A stretch of DNA of 64,000 bases. It comes from Chryseobacterium indologenes. GTDB lineage: Bacteria > Bacteroidota > Bacteroidia > Flavobacteriales > Weeksellaceae. The stretch lies in contig DJTE01000040.1 in the NCBI GenBank assembly GCA_002439165.1, positions 80,578 through 144,577 on the forward strand, written 5' to 3'. Below, one piece after another: positions 36,501-44,660 of this stretch (position 1 is the stretch's first letter; each line of letters starts with the position of its first letter). A model generated the notes under the pieces. It searched no databases. It saw only the letters and a list, made by a program, of their open reading frames with translations, and was not told the DNA's origin. The position numbers and the translations under genes are program-made.

Positions 36501-38516
36501 TTCTTCAATCAGGATAAGCTTTCGGATACCTTTCAGCCTCCTCATCTTGTTGATAAAGACCTCCATAATGATAATCGTGACGATGGGAAAAAGAATTTTG
36601 TGATCCTTGATGGCATCAATTTCAAACACAATAAAGCGTTTGGAAAGCAAGTCTAATTGCTTGTCCGAGTTCAACAGATAATCATACTCTCCACCTTTGT
36701 AGTAAGGTTCTAACACATTGAGAAAATTAGCAATGTCAAAGTCTTTTTCACGAACCTGTTTTTCTTCGAGTACCTTGCGGTAATCACCTTGGACATATTC
36801 ATAAAAACCGTTGAATGATGGGAAAATCCCTTCCGTTTTGATACGCTCAATGTATCCACTCACGGCATTGGAAAGGGCGACCTCTTCAGAACGTGTTGGC
36901 GGCTCATCATCACGTTTCCAAAGGGTCAATATCAAAGTCTTGACACTTTCACGTTTCTCGATGTCGAAAACGCCATCATCGGTATAGAAAGGATTAAAGG
37001 CAATGGGATTGTCTTCTGTGTACGTGAAATAAACCCCATCTTCGCCTTTGGTTTTTCCTTTAATCAGTTCGCATAATCCCTGATAGGAATTACCTGTATC
37101 CACGAGCAATACGTGAGCACCTTGCTCATAGTACTGCCGAACCATGTGATTTGTAAAAAAAGATTTACCACTTCCTGACGGACCAAGTATAAATTTGTTC
37201 CGATTTGTGATGATACCACGCTTCATTGGTAAATCCGATATATCCAAGTGGATAGGCTTTCCAGTAAGCCTGTCAGCCATCTTAATCCCGAATGGCGAAG
37301 GTGAATTATGATAATTCGTTTCTTCGGTAAAGAAGCATAAGGCAGGTTCAATGAACGTGTAAAAACTTTCCTCACTCGGAAAATCGCCTGCATTGCCCGG
37401 CATTCCTGCCCAGTACAAAGTAGCTACATCCGTAGTGTTGTGGCGGGGTTTACATTCCATCAATGCCAATGCACCACCACAATCGTTCTTCAACTGTTTC
37501 AGTTCCGCTGGATCTTCTGACCAGGCTATGATGTTGAAGTGTGCCCGTATAGATGAAAGACCGAAAGAATGGGCTTCGTTCAGATACCTTTCTATCCACT
37601 CCTTGTTGATCTGGTTGGCACGGCTGTACCGAGCCAGCGAGTGCATATTCCTTGCAGACTTCTCAAACTTTTGAAGATTAGCATCGCTGTTGTCTAAAAA
37701 CAAGTATTGGTTGTAGATATGATTACAGCTTAACAGCAATCCTACGGGTGCGGCAAACGATAAACGACAGTCGCTTCGGTCGGTCGATAACTTTTCAAAA
37801 CGTGTATCTGCCGATACCGTTCCCGGCAGATCGTCCGTATCGGACAAAGTATGCAATGATAATCTTTTGTTTCCGATACGTACTTCTTCAGACCCCAAAC
37901 CGATGTCCTGCATCGGAGTTTCGGCTTCCCTCGAAAGGGTAAGGTATTGTTCCAGCAATCCTTGTTTTTCGTCCGTCCCTATGATGTCGTCTTCGGTCAG
38001 GCGTTGCAGGCTTATGAAACCGCTATCGTTTACGATACGCTCAAACTGGGCGACTGCCTCCATAAAGCGGTGTATCGTTTCCTTGTTCCTGATTTCCTTG
38101 GGTATCAGCGAACCTTTGCAAAGCGAACTGAAGTTGCTTTGCATACGCATTCTTTCCTTGGTAGTTTTGGTCAGGAACAGGTAGCAATAATGGTTCAGGA
38201 ACGGTCGCTCATTAAAATGGCGCTGGTAGGATTTAGCCAAAAAGCTCTGGTCTTCCTTTGCCAAATCGGGAGCGTAGTTTTCCTTGATGTACCAATCCTG
38301 TTTGTGAACGATTGTAAAATCCGGTAAAGTTTTGATAGCCTTATGCCACGCTGCGTGAATGGCTTCATATTCCGCAGAAGCGACCGTAAACAGTTCCGGC
38401 AAACGAACGGCAAAGCAAGCAGTTATGTCTGCATCTTTGGAAAGAATACAGTTGTTTTCTACTGCCAGCAGAGGGAATTTGCTTTCCAATGTAGTGGTCT
38501 TAGATACATTTCTCAT
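33526..38516 (-). CDS. traG: TraG (VirB4-like) conjugation ATPase, split by a group II intron
   Basis: Two exons on the minus strand: 36135-38516 (794 codons) and 33526-33648 (40 codons plus stop). The first exon holds Walker A ILGPSGSGKSFF (about residue 445) and Walker B LILIEEAWKAI (about 672). The reading frame runs from SLEEYL straight into the second exon AYTTEETEKMEVMQLA and ends ...MQRREQVNQ. The spliced protein is 834 residues, the usual TraG length. Without splicing, translation runs into the intron and ends after only LVRP, losing the last 40 residues. The product is the energy-providing ATPase of the type IV channel. Confidence 0.9.
33711..33744 (-). ncRNA. Group II intron domain V
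   Basis: On the minus strand: GAGCCGTATACC, loop GGAGAC, then the pairing arm ending GTACGTACGGTTC. This 34-nt hairpin with the AGC catalytic triad is the signature of group II introns. Domain VI follows toward the intron end. Confidence 0.9.
33758..35632 (-). CDS. ltrA: Group II intron reverse transcriptase/maturase with HNH domain
   Basis: A 624-residue multifunctional protein that assists splicing and mobility of the intron. Reverse transcriptase blocks are seen: RPLGIPSFDDKLVQEV, HGFRPNRSCHTAL, FIEGDIKGFFDNI, TPQGGIVSPILANI and the catalytic YADD in VRYADDFLIGV. A maturase (X) domain follows, then a C-terminal HNH nuclease with CELCGANEKLEMHHIRKLKD and CSKCHDKIH. The ORF lies inside the intron in the same direction. 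All key residues are present, so the intron may still be mobile. Confidence 0.95.
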   Translation of the reverse strand: MAKGDSQFSLIRLTENVRDIMRNPEKVLNSLIRHSGNTDYKFERLYKVLFNEEMYFIAYQKIYSKVGNMTAGVDGKTIDGMSISRIERLIASLRNETYQPNPSKRTYIPKKNGKKRPLGIPSFDDKLVQEVIRMILEAIYEGSFEHTSHGFRPNRSCHTALLSVQQSFTAVRWFIEGDIKGFFDNINHEILIGILKERIADDRFIRLIRKFLNAGYIEDWVYHKTYSGTPQGGIVSPILANIYLDKLDKYVKDYIKDFDKGKRTTATRQYRLHEQRRYRLAKKLKCETDETVREQMIKDIKELRQERNKYPAYDKMDGSFRKLKYVRYADDFLIGVIGSKEDCKKIKEDIKVYLDEKLKLELSDEKTLVTNAKKPAKFLGFDVSVRNSDESKRDKHGRTVRCFGDKIVLRVTVDVMKKKLLSYNAMKLVNKKGTEVWKPRSRYYMKDLDDLEIISQYNAEIRGFYNYYSIANNSSFVQSFSYILEYSMYKTYALKYQTSISQEKTKRCINGVFSIPYKNRKGDIMYRRFYKEGFKRQKAARGAYVDSLPVTVTITGGRNSLITRLQNQKCELCGANEKLEMHHIRKLKDLKGKQDWEKRMSARRRKTLALCSKCHDKIHAGKLD

Positions 38517-38845
38517 ACAGCACTCTTTTTAGGTGTGAATTTTAAATAGCGCCTTACGGGCTTGCGACAGATGATGTAATGGGGATGCCTTTTTATTGCG
38601 CCGATTTTCATCAATCCGTGTTCACCATACTTTTGATTGAGTGAAAAGGTCTGCCATACAATTAGCGAAGCACCACCAATTCCTAAAGACAGACAGATGT
38701 AAGAATTAACCCCAGCCATGTAAAGTATCATGACCAGGATCAATGTCCCAAGTAATCCGCCGGCGAAGATGAATAGGTACTGCGCTTTCAGTCCCTTAAA
38801 TTCTACTGTTCTTCCAATGCCTTTGTTGATGTTGTAATTACTCAT
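38513..38845 (-). CDS. traF: TraF (DUF4133, VirB3-like) conjugation protein
   Basis: A 110-residue membrane protein. Two hydrophobic segments (YLFIFAGGLLGTLILVMILYM and YICLSLGIGGASLIVWQTF) form the membrane hairpin typical of VirB3. I take the ATG at 38845 (MSNYNINKGIGRTVEFKGL); an upstream in-frame start would add 25 unrelated residues. It overlaps traG by 4 bp and follows traE closely, so the early tra genes are coupled. Confidence 0.9.
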   Translation of the reverse strand: MSNYNINKGIGRTVEFKGLKAQYLFIFAGGLLGTLILVMILYMAGVNSYICLSLGIGGASLIVWQTFSLNQKYGEHGLMKIGAIKRHPHYIICRKPVRRYLKFTPKKSAV

Positions 38846-38856
38846 AGGGCAAAGGA

Positions 38857-39162
38857 TTAAAGGAAAAATGAACGAAGAATGGTAGCAGCTACAATAAGGA
38901 AGATACAGGCACCGAACCACGATGCCGCCGTTTTACTGGTATCGGGATCTCCGCTACTGAACTTGTTGTACACTTTAACACCTCCGATGAGTCCTACTAC
39001 GGCACCAATAGCGTAGATAAGCTGTGTGGCGGGATCGAAATAAGAGGTGACCATTTGGGTAGCTTCTGTGATACCTGCTGTACCATTTCCCTGGGCGAAT
39101 GCACCGATTCCTGAGAGCATCAATGTAGCTGCCAGCAAAACTTTTTTTCTTTGTTTTTTCAT
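38857..39162 (-). CDS. traE: TraE (DUF4134) conjugation protein, pilin-like
   Basis: About 101 residues, first gene of the tra operon. It has a cleavable-type signal (LLAATLMLSGIGAFAQ) followed by two hydrophobic segments (LIYAIGAVVGLIGGVKVY and WFGACIFLIVAATILRSFF), the design of VirB2/pilin-type subunits. I chose ATG 39162 (MKKQRKK) over one four codons upstream. The motif GGDPD-like SSGDPDTSKTAASWF is characteristic of DUF4134. The 120 bp upstream hold a copy of the ICE direct repeat (39253-39285). Confidence 0.9.
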   Translation of the reverse strand: MKKQRKKVLLAATLMLSGIGAFAQGNGTAGITEATQMVTSYFDPATQLIYAIGAVVGLIGGVKVYNKFSSGDPDTSKTAASWFGACIFLIVAATILRSFFL

Positions 39163-39252
39163 GATTAAACACATTAATTTGTTATTGTATTCCCACTTCT
39201 CGCGGGCTTTCTGAACAAAGGTGTTTCAGAAATCAAGGCGTTATAATAAAGT

Positions 39253-39285
39253 GACAGTCAAAGGAATGATTTGGCAGTGAGTGGC
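39253..39285 (-). repeat. ICE direct-repeat motif (copy B, weaker)
   Basis: On the minus strand GCCACTCACTGCC (39273-39285) and, 20 bp on, TCCTTTGACTGTC (39253-39265), upstream of traE. The second unit is a poor match. Confidence 0.45.
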
Positions 39286-39468
39286 GTTATAGTTGATAAT
39301 GGAGCATGAAAAAATGCCAAACATTTCGATACAGAATAGCTGATAAAATTTCTCCCTTATGATTTTATAAGTTTTCCATTATCCTAAAAAGACACTGGGT
39401 ATTTATTTATCCCCTTAACAAAGTCCCAAGAGACCCACCGCTTAAAAAAAAGATTTATTAAAATTATC

Positions 39469-39510
39469 ATTTAAGTATTTGCTTAAATAAGAAAACTATT
39501 TGTATCTTTG
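39469..39510 (+). promoter_or_regulatory. Promoter and operator of the mercury-resistance operon
   Basis: TTTG at 39478-39481 and TATCTTTG at 39503-39510 form a Bacteroidetes promoter. A perfect inverted repeat, ATTTAAG-TATTTG-CTTAAAT (39469-39488), covers the -33 box, so a bound ArsR-type repressor would block RNA polymerase. Confidence 0.75.
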
Positions 39511-39539
39511 TTGCGTTATTAATCCTAAACAAGAAAATT

Positions 39540-39917
39540 ATGGAAAACAACCAATCGTGTATCAGAGTGTTTGCCGACAAGGTTCAAATAGACAATTGTA
39601 GAGAAATACTTCAAACCAATGACAAGGCATTCAGCCAACTGAGTGGACTTTTAGCATTGGCGGGAAACGAAGTAAGGTTGAAAATCTTATTTCTCTTAGA
39701 AGAAGAAAACGAACTATGTCCCTGCGACCTTTCAGACATTCTCGGAATGAGCATCCCTGCCGTTTCGCAACACCTCAGAAAACTAAAAGACGGAAACATC
39801 ATTGAAGGTAGAAGAGAAGGACAAACCATTTTCTACTCTTTGAAACAGGAGCAACTTACTTTACTTCGTCCATTTTTTAAACACATCATAAACAATTCAA
39901 AAAAGGAAACAGTATGA
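39540..39917 (+). CDS. ArsR/SmtB-family metalloregulator of the mer operon
   Basis: A 125-residue winged-helix repressor. The DNA-binding part is DLSDILGMSIPAVSQHLRKL, and GRREGQTIFYSL is the wing. Cys60 and Cys62 in ELCPCDLSDIL form the CxC metal site typical of ArsR-type sensors; Cys7 and Cys20 near the N-terminus could add ligands. It most likely senses mercury and represses its own operon through the repeat at 39469-39488. It overlaps merTP by 4 bp. Many flavobacterial mer operons use an ArsR-type rather than a MerR-type regulator. Confidence 0.9.
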   Translation: MENNQSCIRVFADKVQIDNCREILQTNDKAFSQLSGLLALAGNEVRLKILFLLEEENELCPCDLSDILGMSIPAVSQHLRKLKDGNIIEGRREGQTIFYSLKQEQLTLLRPFFKHIINNSKKETV

Positions 39918-40519
39918 ACAAGAAAAACAACAGACTTGTCGGAGCGGGAGTGCTTTCGGCAGTAGCAGCATCACTTTGCTGCATTACACCAGTATTGGCT
40001 CTTATTTCAGGAGCTTCAGGAGTGGCATCTACCTTTTCATGGATGGAACCAGCAAGACCTTATCTAATCGGTATCACCGTTTTGGTATTGGGCTTTGCTT
40101 GGTATCAGAAACTCAAACCACGAACAGCCGAAGAAATCCAATGTGATTGCGAAGAAGACGAAAAAAAACCCTTTATGCAGACCAAAACATTCTTGGGAAT
40201 TGTAACCGTGTTTGCAGCCTTGATGCTCGCTTTTCCAAACTATGCACACATTTTCTATCCTTCAAACGACAACAAGGAAGTTGTAATCGTCAATGCTTCT
40301 GACATCCAAACGGTAACTTTTGATGTAAAAGGAATGACTTGCAATGGTTGTGCTTCACACGTAGAAAATGATGTGAACAAATTGCCAGGCATTGTTAAGG
40401 TAGATGCGATTTATGAAGAAGCGACTGCCAAAGTAGAATTTGACCAAACCAAAGTGAGTCTTGCTCAAATTGAAGAAGCCATCAACGGTACAGGTTATAA
40501 AGTGGTTGGCAAGAAATAG
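39914..40519 (+). CDS. merTP: Mercuric transport protein MerTP (fusion)
   Basis: A 201-residue fusion of MerT and a MerP-like domain. Three membrane segments carry the mercury-binding Cys pair LCCITPVLALISG in the first (about residues 22-23) and a cytoplasmic CDCEED pair. The C-terminal 75 residues form a heavy-metal-associated domain with GMTCNGCASHV. The protein brings Hg(II) into the cell for reduction by MerA. It starts inside the regulator stop codon region (4-bp overlap). Confidence 0.93.
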   Translation: MNKKNNRLVGAGVLSAVAASLCCITPVLALISGASGVASTFSWMEPARPYLIGITVLVLGFAWYQKLKPRTAEEIQCDCEEDEKKPFMQTKTFLGIVTVFAALMLAFPNYAHIFYPSNDNKEVVIVNASDIQTVTFDVKGMTCNGCASHVENDVNKLPGIVKVDAIYEEATAKVEFDQTKVSLAQIEEAINGTGYKVVGKK

Positions 40520-40566
40520 TATTTTTTTGCCCCTCGTATTTAAGAACTTAATTAAATAATTATACT

Positions 40567-40914
40567 ATGAAAAAGAATTTAATTCTATTGAGTGCTTTGT
40601 TCCTAATTGGAATTGCTCAGCTTAATGCTCAATGTTGCAAACCGAATGACAGTAAAGCACAAACAGCAAATACAAACCAGCAAGAAGGTAAAACCCTGAA
40701 ATTGAAAATAACGGGAATGACTTGTGCAGGTTGCTCCAACCACATTTCAAATGCCCTCAAAGAAGTGGACGGCATTATTGAACACAAAGTGGAATATCCA
40801 GGCGATTTGGCAACTATCCAGTACGACCCAAGCAAAACAAATCCTGAAGCTATCATAAAAGTAATTGAAAAAACAGGTTATAAAGCCGAAATCATTAAAG
40901 AAAATTCTAAATAA
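40567..40914 (+). CDS. Periplasmic heavy-metal-associated (MerP-like) protein
   Basis: A 115-residue protein with a signal peptide (MKKNLILLSALFLIGIAQLNAQ) and one HMA domain; the metal site is GMTCAGCSNHI. A further Cys pair (QCCKPND) follows the signal cleavage site. It would bind Hg(II) in the periplasm and pass it to MerTP. It lies 47 bp after merTP in the same operon. Whether it carries mercury or another soft metal is not certain from sequence, but the context favours mercury. Confidence 0.85.
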   Translation: MKKNLILLSALFLIGIAQLNAQCCKPNDSKAQTANTNQQEGKTLKLKITGMTCAGCSNHISNALKEVDGIIEHKVEYPGDLATIQYDPSKTNPEAIIKVIEKTGYKAEIIKENSK

Positions 40915-40915
40915 T

Positions 40916-41212
40916 ATGAAAACTGTAAAATTAATTTTAGGCATTGTTACTATCGGGATGATAGTAGCTAGTTGTAATAAAGAAGTACAGGAACCGGAAG
41001 TAAAACCAACAAATTCTTCAACTCCCGGTACTAATTCTTCCACCCCAACAGGTACTTCGACCATTTCTTACACAGATTTGAGTGCGGAACAAAGCACCAT
41101 TGCAATTGGGGCAACCACAAAAGTAACAGCTACAGCAACAGGAGATGGTCTTTCTTATATCTGGAGTGCATCAGATGGCGATATTATAGGAAGTAAAGCA
41201 TGTTTGCAGTAA
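40916..41212 (+). CDS. Short lipoprotein, probably truncated
   Basis: A 98-residue product from the ATG at 40916. The signal ends in the lipobox-like IVASCNKE, followed by a low-complexity Thr/Ser/Pro linker (PGTNSSTPTGTS) and the start of an Ig/PKD-like domain (ATGDGLSYIWSASDGDI), which breaks off at GSKACLQ. Such domains are normally much longer, so the 3' end seems lost, perhaps when merB was brought in. The 3' part cannot be found downstream. It sits inside the mer operon with no known mercury role. Confidence 0.6.
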   Translation: MKTVKLILGIVTIGMIVASCNKEVQEPEVKPTNSSTPGTNSSTPTGTSTISYTDLSAEQSTIAIGATTKVTATATGDGLSYIWSASDGDIIGSKACLQ

Positions 41213-41231
41213 AACCCCAAATAGAAAACTT

Positions 41232-41843
41232 ATGAAAAATCAACGAAAATATATTGACGGTCAATTAAACGACATTCTTTTTTCTGAATTTAAGATAAAG
41301 AATAGCGATTTTATTTTACGAATATTTCAAGAATTGATGCTAGGCAGTTCTATATCTAAAAACAGATTTTATAAACTAATAAAAGTGTCCAAAGATAAAG
41401 CGGACGCTATTTTGAATAAACTGGGCGAAACCGATGTACAAGGAAATATTATTGCATTTTCTGGTCTATCTACAGTTCCTACCAAACATCGCTTTATTGT
41501 AAATGGTAAGATGTTATACACATGGTGTGTAGTAGATGCCATTCTGTTTGCTGAATGGTTAGATGTGGAAGTCAATGTTCATTCGTCCGACCCAATTGAT
41601 AGTTCTCTCATAGAATTACAAATAAACGGAGGTCAGCTATTATGGACAACTCCTTATCCTTTATTTATTTCTTGGGTAGAATCTGTTGACACCTGCAATA
41701 TTAAAGGGTCGCTATGTAATCACGTTTCATTTTTTGCAAGCGAAAGAACAGCAAAACAATGGTTAAAAAATAATCCTGATGGAAAAATATTGACGCTTGA
41801 GGATTTCTTTGAGCCTAAAAACATAGGAATGAAATGTTGTTAA
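41232..41843 (+). CDS. merB: Organomercurial lyase
   Basis: A 203-residue enzyme that breaks carbon-mercury bonds to release Hg(II) for MerA. The catalytic residues of MerB are all found: Cys99 and Asp102 in LYTWCVVDAILF, and Cys162 in GSLCNHVSFFAS, at the spacing seen in the E. coli enzyme. The N-terminal part (FYKLIKVSKDKADAIL) is the winged-helix-like domain. The sequence is divergent, but the key segments match. It gives resistance to organic mercury as well. It is 30 bp upstream of merA. Confidence 0.9.
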   Translation: MKNQRKYIDGQLNDILFSEFKIKNSDFILRIFQELMLGSSISKNRFYKLIKVSKDKADAILNKLGETDVQGNIIAFSGLSTVPTKHRFIVNGKMLYTWCVVDAILFAEWLDVEVNVHSSDPIDSSLIELQINGGQLLWTTPYPLFISWVESVDTCNIKGSLCNHVSFFASERTAKQWLKNNPDGKILTLEDFFEPKNIGMKCC

Positions 41844-41873
41844 GTATAGTCCTAAATAAATTAAAAAAATAAG

Positions 41874-43526
41874 ATGAAAGAAGAAAAAATAAAATTGGAA
41901 ATTGCAGGTATGACCTGCGACCATTGCGCCACAGGCATTGAAAAACTGCTCACCAAGAACGAAGGCGTAAAAGAAGCTAATGTGAGCTATCCAAAAGCCA
42001 CTTGTGAATGTTCTTTTGACCCTACTAAAACCAGCAAAGAAGAAATCATCAACACCATCAACAGTACAAAAAACTATCGTGTAAAAAGTGAAATCCCAGA
42101 AAATGGAATTAGTGGCAACAACCAATTCGACCTAATAATTATAGGTGGTGGTTCGGCTGCATTTTCGGCTGCAATCAAAGCCGAAAGTTTAGGTTTATCG
42201 ACTTTAATGGTAAACGGTGGTTTAGACTTTGGCGGTACTTGCGTCAATGTGGGTTGTGTGCCTTCCAAAAATCTTATTCGTGCAGGTGAAACGGCTTATC
42301 ACGCTACCCATTCCAATTTTGATGGTATCAAACCAAAAGGCGTTGACATTGATTTTGCTCAAATTATCAAAGACAAGAAAAAATTAGTAGCAACACTTCA
42401 AGAGAAAAAATATATGGATGTGGTAAGCGATTTTGAAAACTTGACTATGCTAAAAGGTTGGGCAAAATTCAAAGACAATAAAACCATTGCAGTTGATGGC
42501 AAGGAATACAAAGCCATCAAATTTTTGATAGCTACGGGAGCTACTACCAACATTCCGACTATTGAAGGATTGGACAAAATTGACTATTTGACCAATGTTT
42601 CCCTATTCGACTTGGAAGAAAAACCCGAAAGCTTGACCATTATGGGAGCAGGTTACATAGGTTTGGAAATTGCAATGGCGTACAATCGTTTAGGCGTTAA
42701 AGTCCGAATCATTGAATTTACCGACCGTGTTCTACGGACACAAACCCCAGACATCAGTGAAGCATTGGAAACCCAAATGCGAAAAGAAGGCATTGAAATC
42801 TTACCTAATTTCAGAGCCGTGAAATTCGAGAAACAAGCGAATGAAACCATCATTCACTGTAAATGTCCTGACGGTTCATTTACGCAAATTATAGAAAAAG
42901 GTAAGGTAGTAATTGCCACAGGCACAAAAGCCAATACAAGCCAATTAGGGTTAGATAACATTGGTTTGGAACTCACCAAAAGCGGACATATCGCTGTAAA
43001 TGAAAAAATGGAAACCAATCTACCTAACATTTACGCAGCAGGTGACGTAACCAACACCCCTGCATTTGTTTATACAGCAGCCTTTGAAGGTAAAATTGCC
43101 GTTGAAAATGCTTTCTCAGGAACAGAAAACAAAGCCGATTATTCTTCTTTACCTTGGGTGGTTTTTACTGACCCACAAATTGCAGGTGCAGGTTTGGACG
43201 AAGCACAGGCAGAATCCAAAGGCATTCCGTTTGAAGTTTCAAAATTGGAATTGAAAGACGTACCGAGAGCCATTGCAGCAAATGACACAAGGGGATTTAT
43301 CAAACTTATTCGCAACACCGAAACGGATAAATTGATAGGTGCAAGAGTAGTCGCACCCGAAGGTGGAGAGCTTATCCAACAATTAAGTATGGCAATCAAA
43401 TACAGAATAACAGTGAAAGACTTAGCAGACAGTTTCTACCCTTATTTGACTTTGGGAGAAGGCATAAAATTAGCAGCAATAACTTTCGGAAAAGACGTAT
43501 CGAAATTGAGTTGCTGTGCGAGTTGA
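41874..43526 (+). CDS. merA: Mercury(II) reductase
   Basis: A 550-residue FAD flavoprotein that reduces Hg(II) to volatile Hg(0) with NADPH. The N-terminal HMA domain shows GMTCDHCATGIE (about residues 12-23). The FAD-binding motif is LIIIGGGSAAFSAAI, the redox-active pair Cys123/Cys128 lies in GGTCVNVGCVPSKN, and the C-terminal Cys pair Cys547/Cys548 (KLSCCAS) passes mercury to the active site. All are intact. It is the last gene of the mer operon. Confidence 0.96.
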   Translation: MKEEKIKLEIAGMTCDHCATGIEKLLTKNEGVKEANVSYPKATCECSFDPTKTSKEEIINTINSTKNYRVKSEIPENGISGNNQFDLIIIGGGSAAFSAAIKAESLGLSTLMVNGGLDFGGTCVNVGCVPSKNLIRAGETAYHATHSNFDGIKPKGVDIDFAQIIKDKKKLVATLQEKKYMDVVSDFENLTMLKGWAKFKDNKTIAVDGKEYKAIKFLIATGATTNIPTIEGLDKIDYLTNVSLFDLEEKPESLTIMGAGYIGLEIAMAYNRLGVKVRIIEFTDRVLRTQTPDISEALETQMRKEGIEILPNFRAVKFEKQANETIIHCKCPDGSFTQIIEKGKVVIATGTKANTSQLGLDNIGLELTKSGHIAVNEKMETNLPNIYAAGDVTNTPAFVYTAAFEGKIAVENAFSGTENKADYSSLPWVVFTDPQIAGAGLDEAQAESKGIPFEVSKLELKDVPRAIAANDTRGFIKLIRNTETDKLIGARVVAPEGGELIQQLSMAIKYRITVKDLADSFYPYLTLGEGIKLAAITFGKDVSKLSCCAS

Positions 43527-43796
43527 TGTTTGTAAGTGTGCTATTAAAAAAGGTTTAACCCTATAATATTTGCGTATTTAATAACATATCCAAATACTTT
43601 AGTCCAATTAAGATAATAATTTCAAGCAATCTGCCAGCGAAGATGGATAGGTTGCTACTTTCTCCATTCTCCCACGCTTTACAGGTTTTCTGGACATTGC
43701 TGTGCAGTGAGTGGTAATTTCATCAATAATTTGGCATAAAGCACGTCAGAACAAAATGCTGTCCGACGGGCTTCTTTCTAATCCTTTTTTATAAGG
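43527..43796 (-). pseudogene. Remnant resembling traF and the region upstream of traE
   Basis: Plus-strand 43628-43660 (CAATCTGCCAGCGAAGATGG...) is similar to part of traF (about 38752-38785). The next 90 bp (TTCTCCCAC ... TTTTCTGGACA ... GCAGTGAGTGG) resemble the region upstream of traE (39188-39290). Much is lost or changed. It looks like a diverged second copy of the tra start, left on the far side of the inserted mer operon. Confidence 0.45.
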
Positions 43797-44630
43797 CTAC
43801 ATTTTTCGTCCTTTGTTTCCTTGCTCTTTTTTTGAAGAGAAAACAGGTTTGTTTTGGAGTTTTTTCTTGGTCATTTTTTCTTTCAGCACCTTCAGGTTTT
43901 CTGTTATTATTTGTGGTAGAAATGTTTCCTTCCAGGGAATTGTCTTTGCTTCAAAATGAGATTTTAAACCTATACGTTTTAAATCTTCTTTGATATTCCA
44001 ACCTCCGTTTCGATTCCATCCGATAGGGTCAAGTTCTCTTTGGAAAGGGAATTGAACTGCGATAAGGTCTTTTGGTAATTCCAGAATGCTGTCGTAGTCT
44101 AATTCTTGGAATTCATGTATTTTGGGATTGTAGGGAATGATGTAAGCATTCGCTTCCTCGGAGAAGTAATGATCTATTTCATCAAAGACGATTCCTTTTG
44201 ACAAAAAATCATCTTTAGGACGAAGCATACCCATTCGGATATCAACATAGAAGGTATGACCTTCAATATTGATTGTAGGAAGCATTCCCTTTTGGGTTCT
44301 GTCATTGAATGCCGTCTGATCCACCATCAAGTCGAAGTCTGTTTTATTTTCTAATTCTTGGGGTGTTAGCTTATACTTTTCTGCCATTCCTGCTGGATCA
44401 AGCACAACGAGTTCCGGTATCTTTACTGAAGTGTCTTCTCCGTTACTTATAAGGTTCGGAATGTTCTTCTCCTGTAGACTATAGTTAAAAGCGTAGCCAT
44501 CTTCTACATCGCTCATTACGTAAATTGAAATGGTATTGACTGGATTGTTTTTTTCCCTTAACTCGACCTTATTTATATCGATCAAGAAATCTGTTCCCTC
44601 GATATTTATACTGGGCAATTCTCTTTCCAT
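43797..44630 (-). CDS. Hypothetical conjugation-region protein
   Basis: A 277-residue soluble protein. Two similar halves can be seen: LPSINIEGTDFLIDINKVELREKN near the N-terminus, and LPTINIEGHTFYVDIRMGMLRPKD around residue 115, so it contains an internal duplication. The C-terminus is Lys-rich. No family name is certain. It is the last gene of the parA operon (parA, DUF3408, traD-like, this gene) and lies between that operon and the tra operon in the original ICE. Confidence 0.7.
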   Translation of the reverse strand: MERELPSINIEGTDFLIDINKVELREKNNPVNTISIYVMSDVEDGYAFNYSLQEKNIPNLISNGEDTSVKIPELVVLDPAGMAEKYKLTPQELENKTDFDLMVDQTAFNDRTQKGMLPTINIEGHTFYVDIRMGMLRPKDDFLSKGIVFDEIDHYFSEEANAYIIPYNPKIHEFQELDYDSILELPKDLIAVQFPFQRELDPIGWNRNGGWNIKEDLKRIGLKSHFEAKTIPWKETFLPQIITENLKVLKEKMTKKKLQNKPVFSSKKEQGNKGRKM

Positions 44631-44660
44631 ACTTCGTTGTTTTAAAAGACAAAGGGAAGT

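Noticed and set aside
43703..43715. Sixth copy of the ICE 13-bp motif (TGCAGTGAGTGGT)
   Set aside because: It lies in the decayed copy of the traE upstream region and its 20-bp partner is not recognisable.
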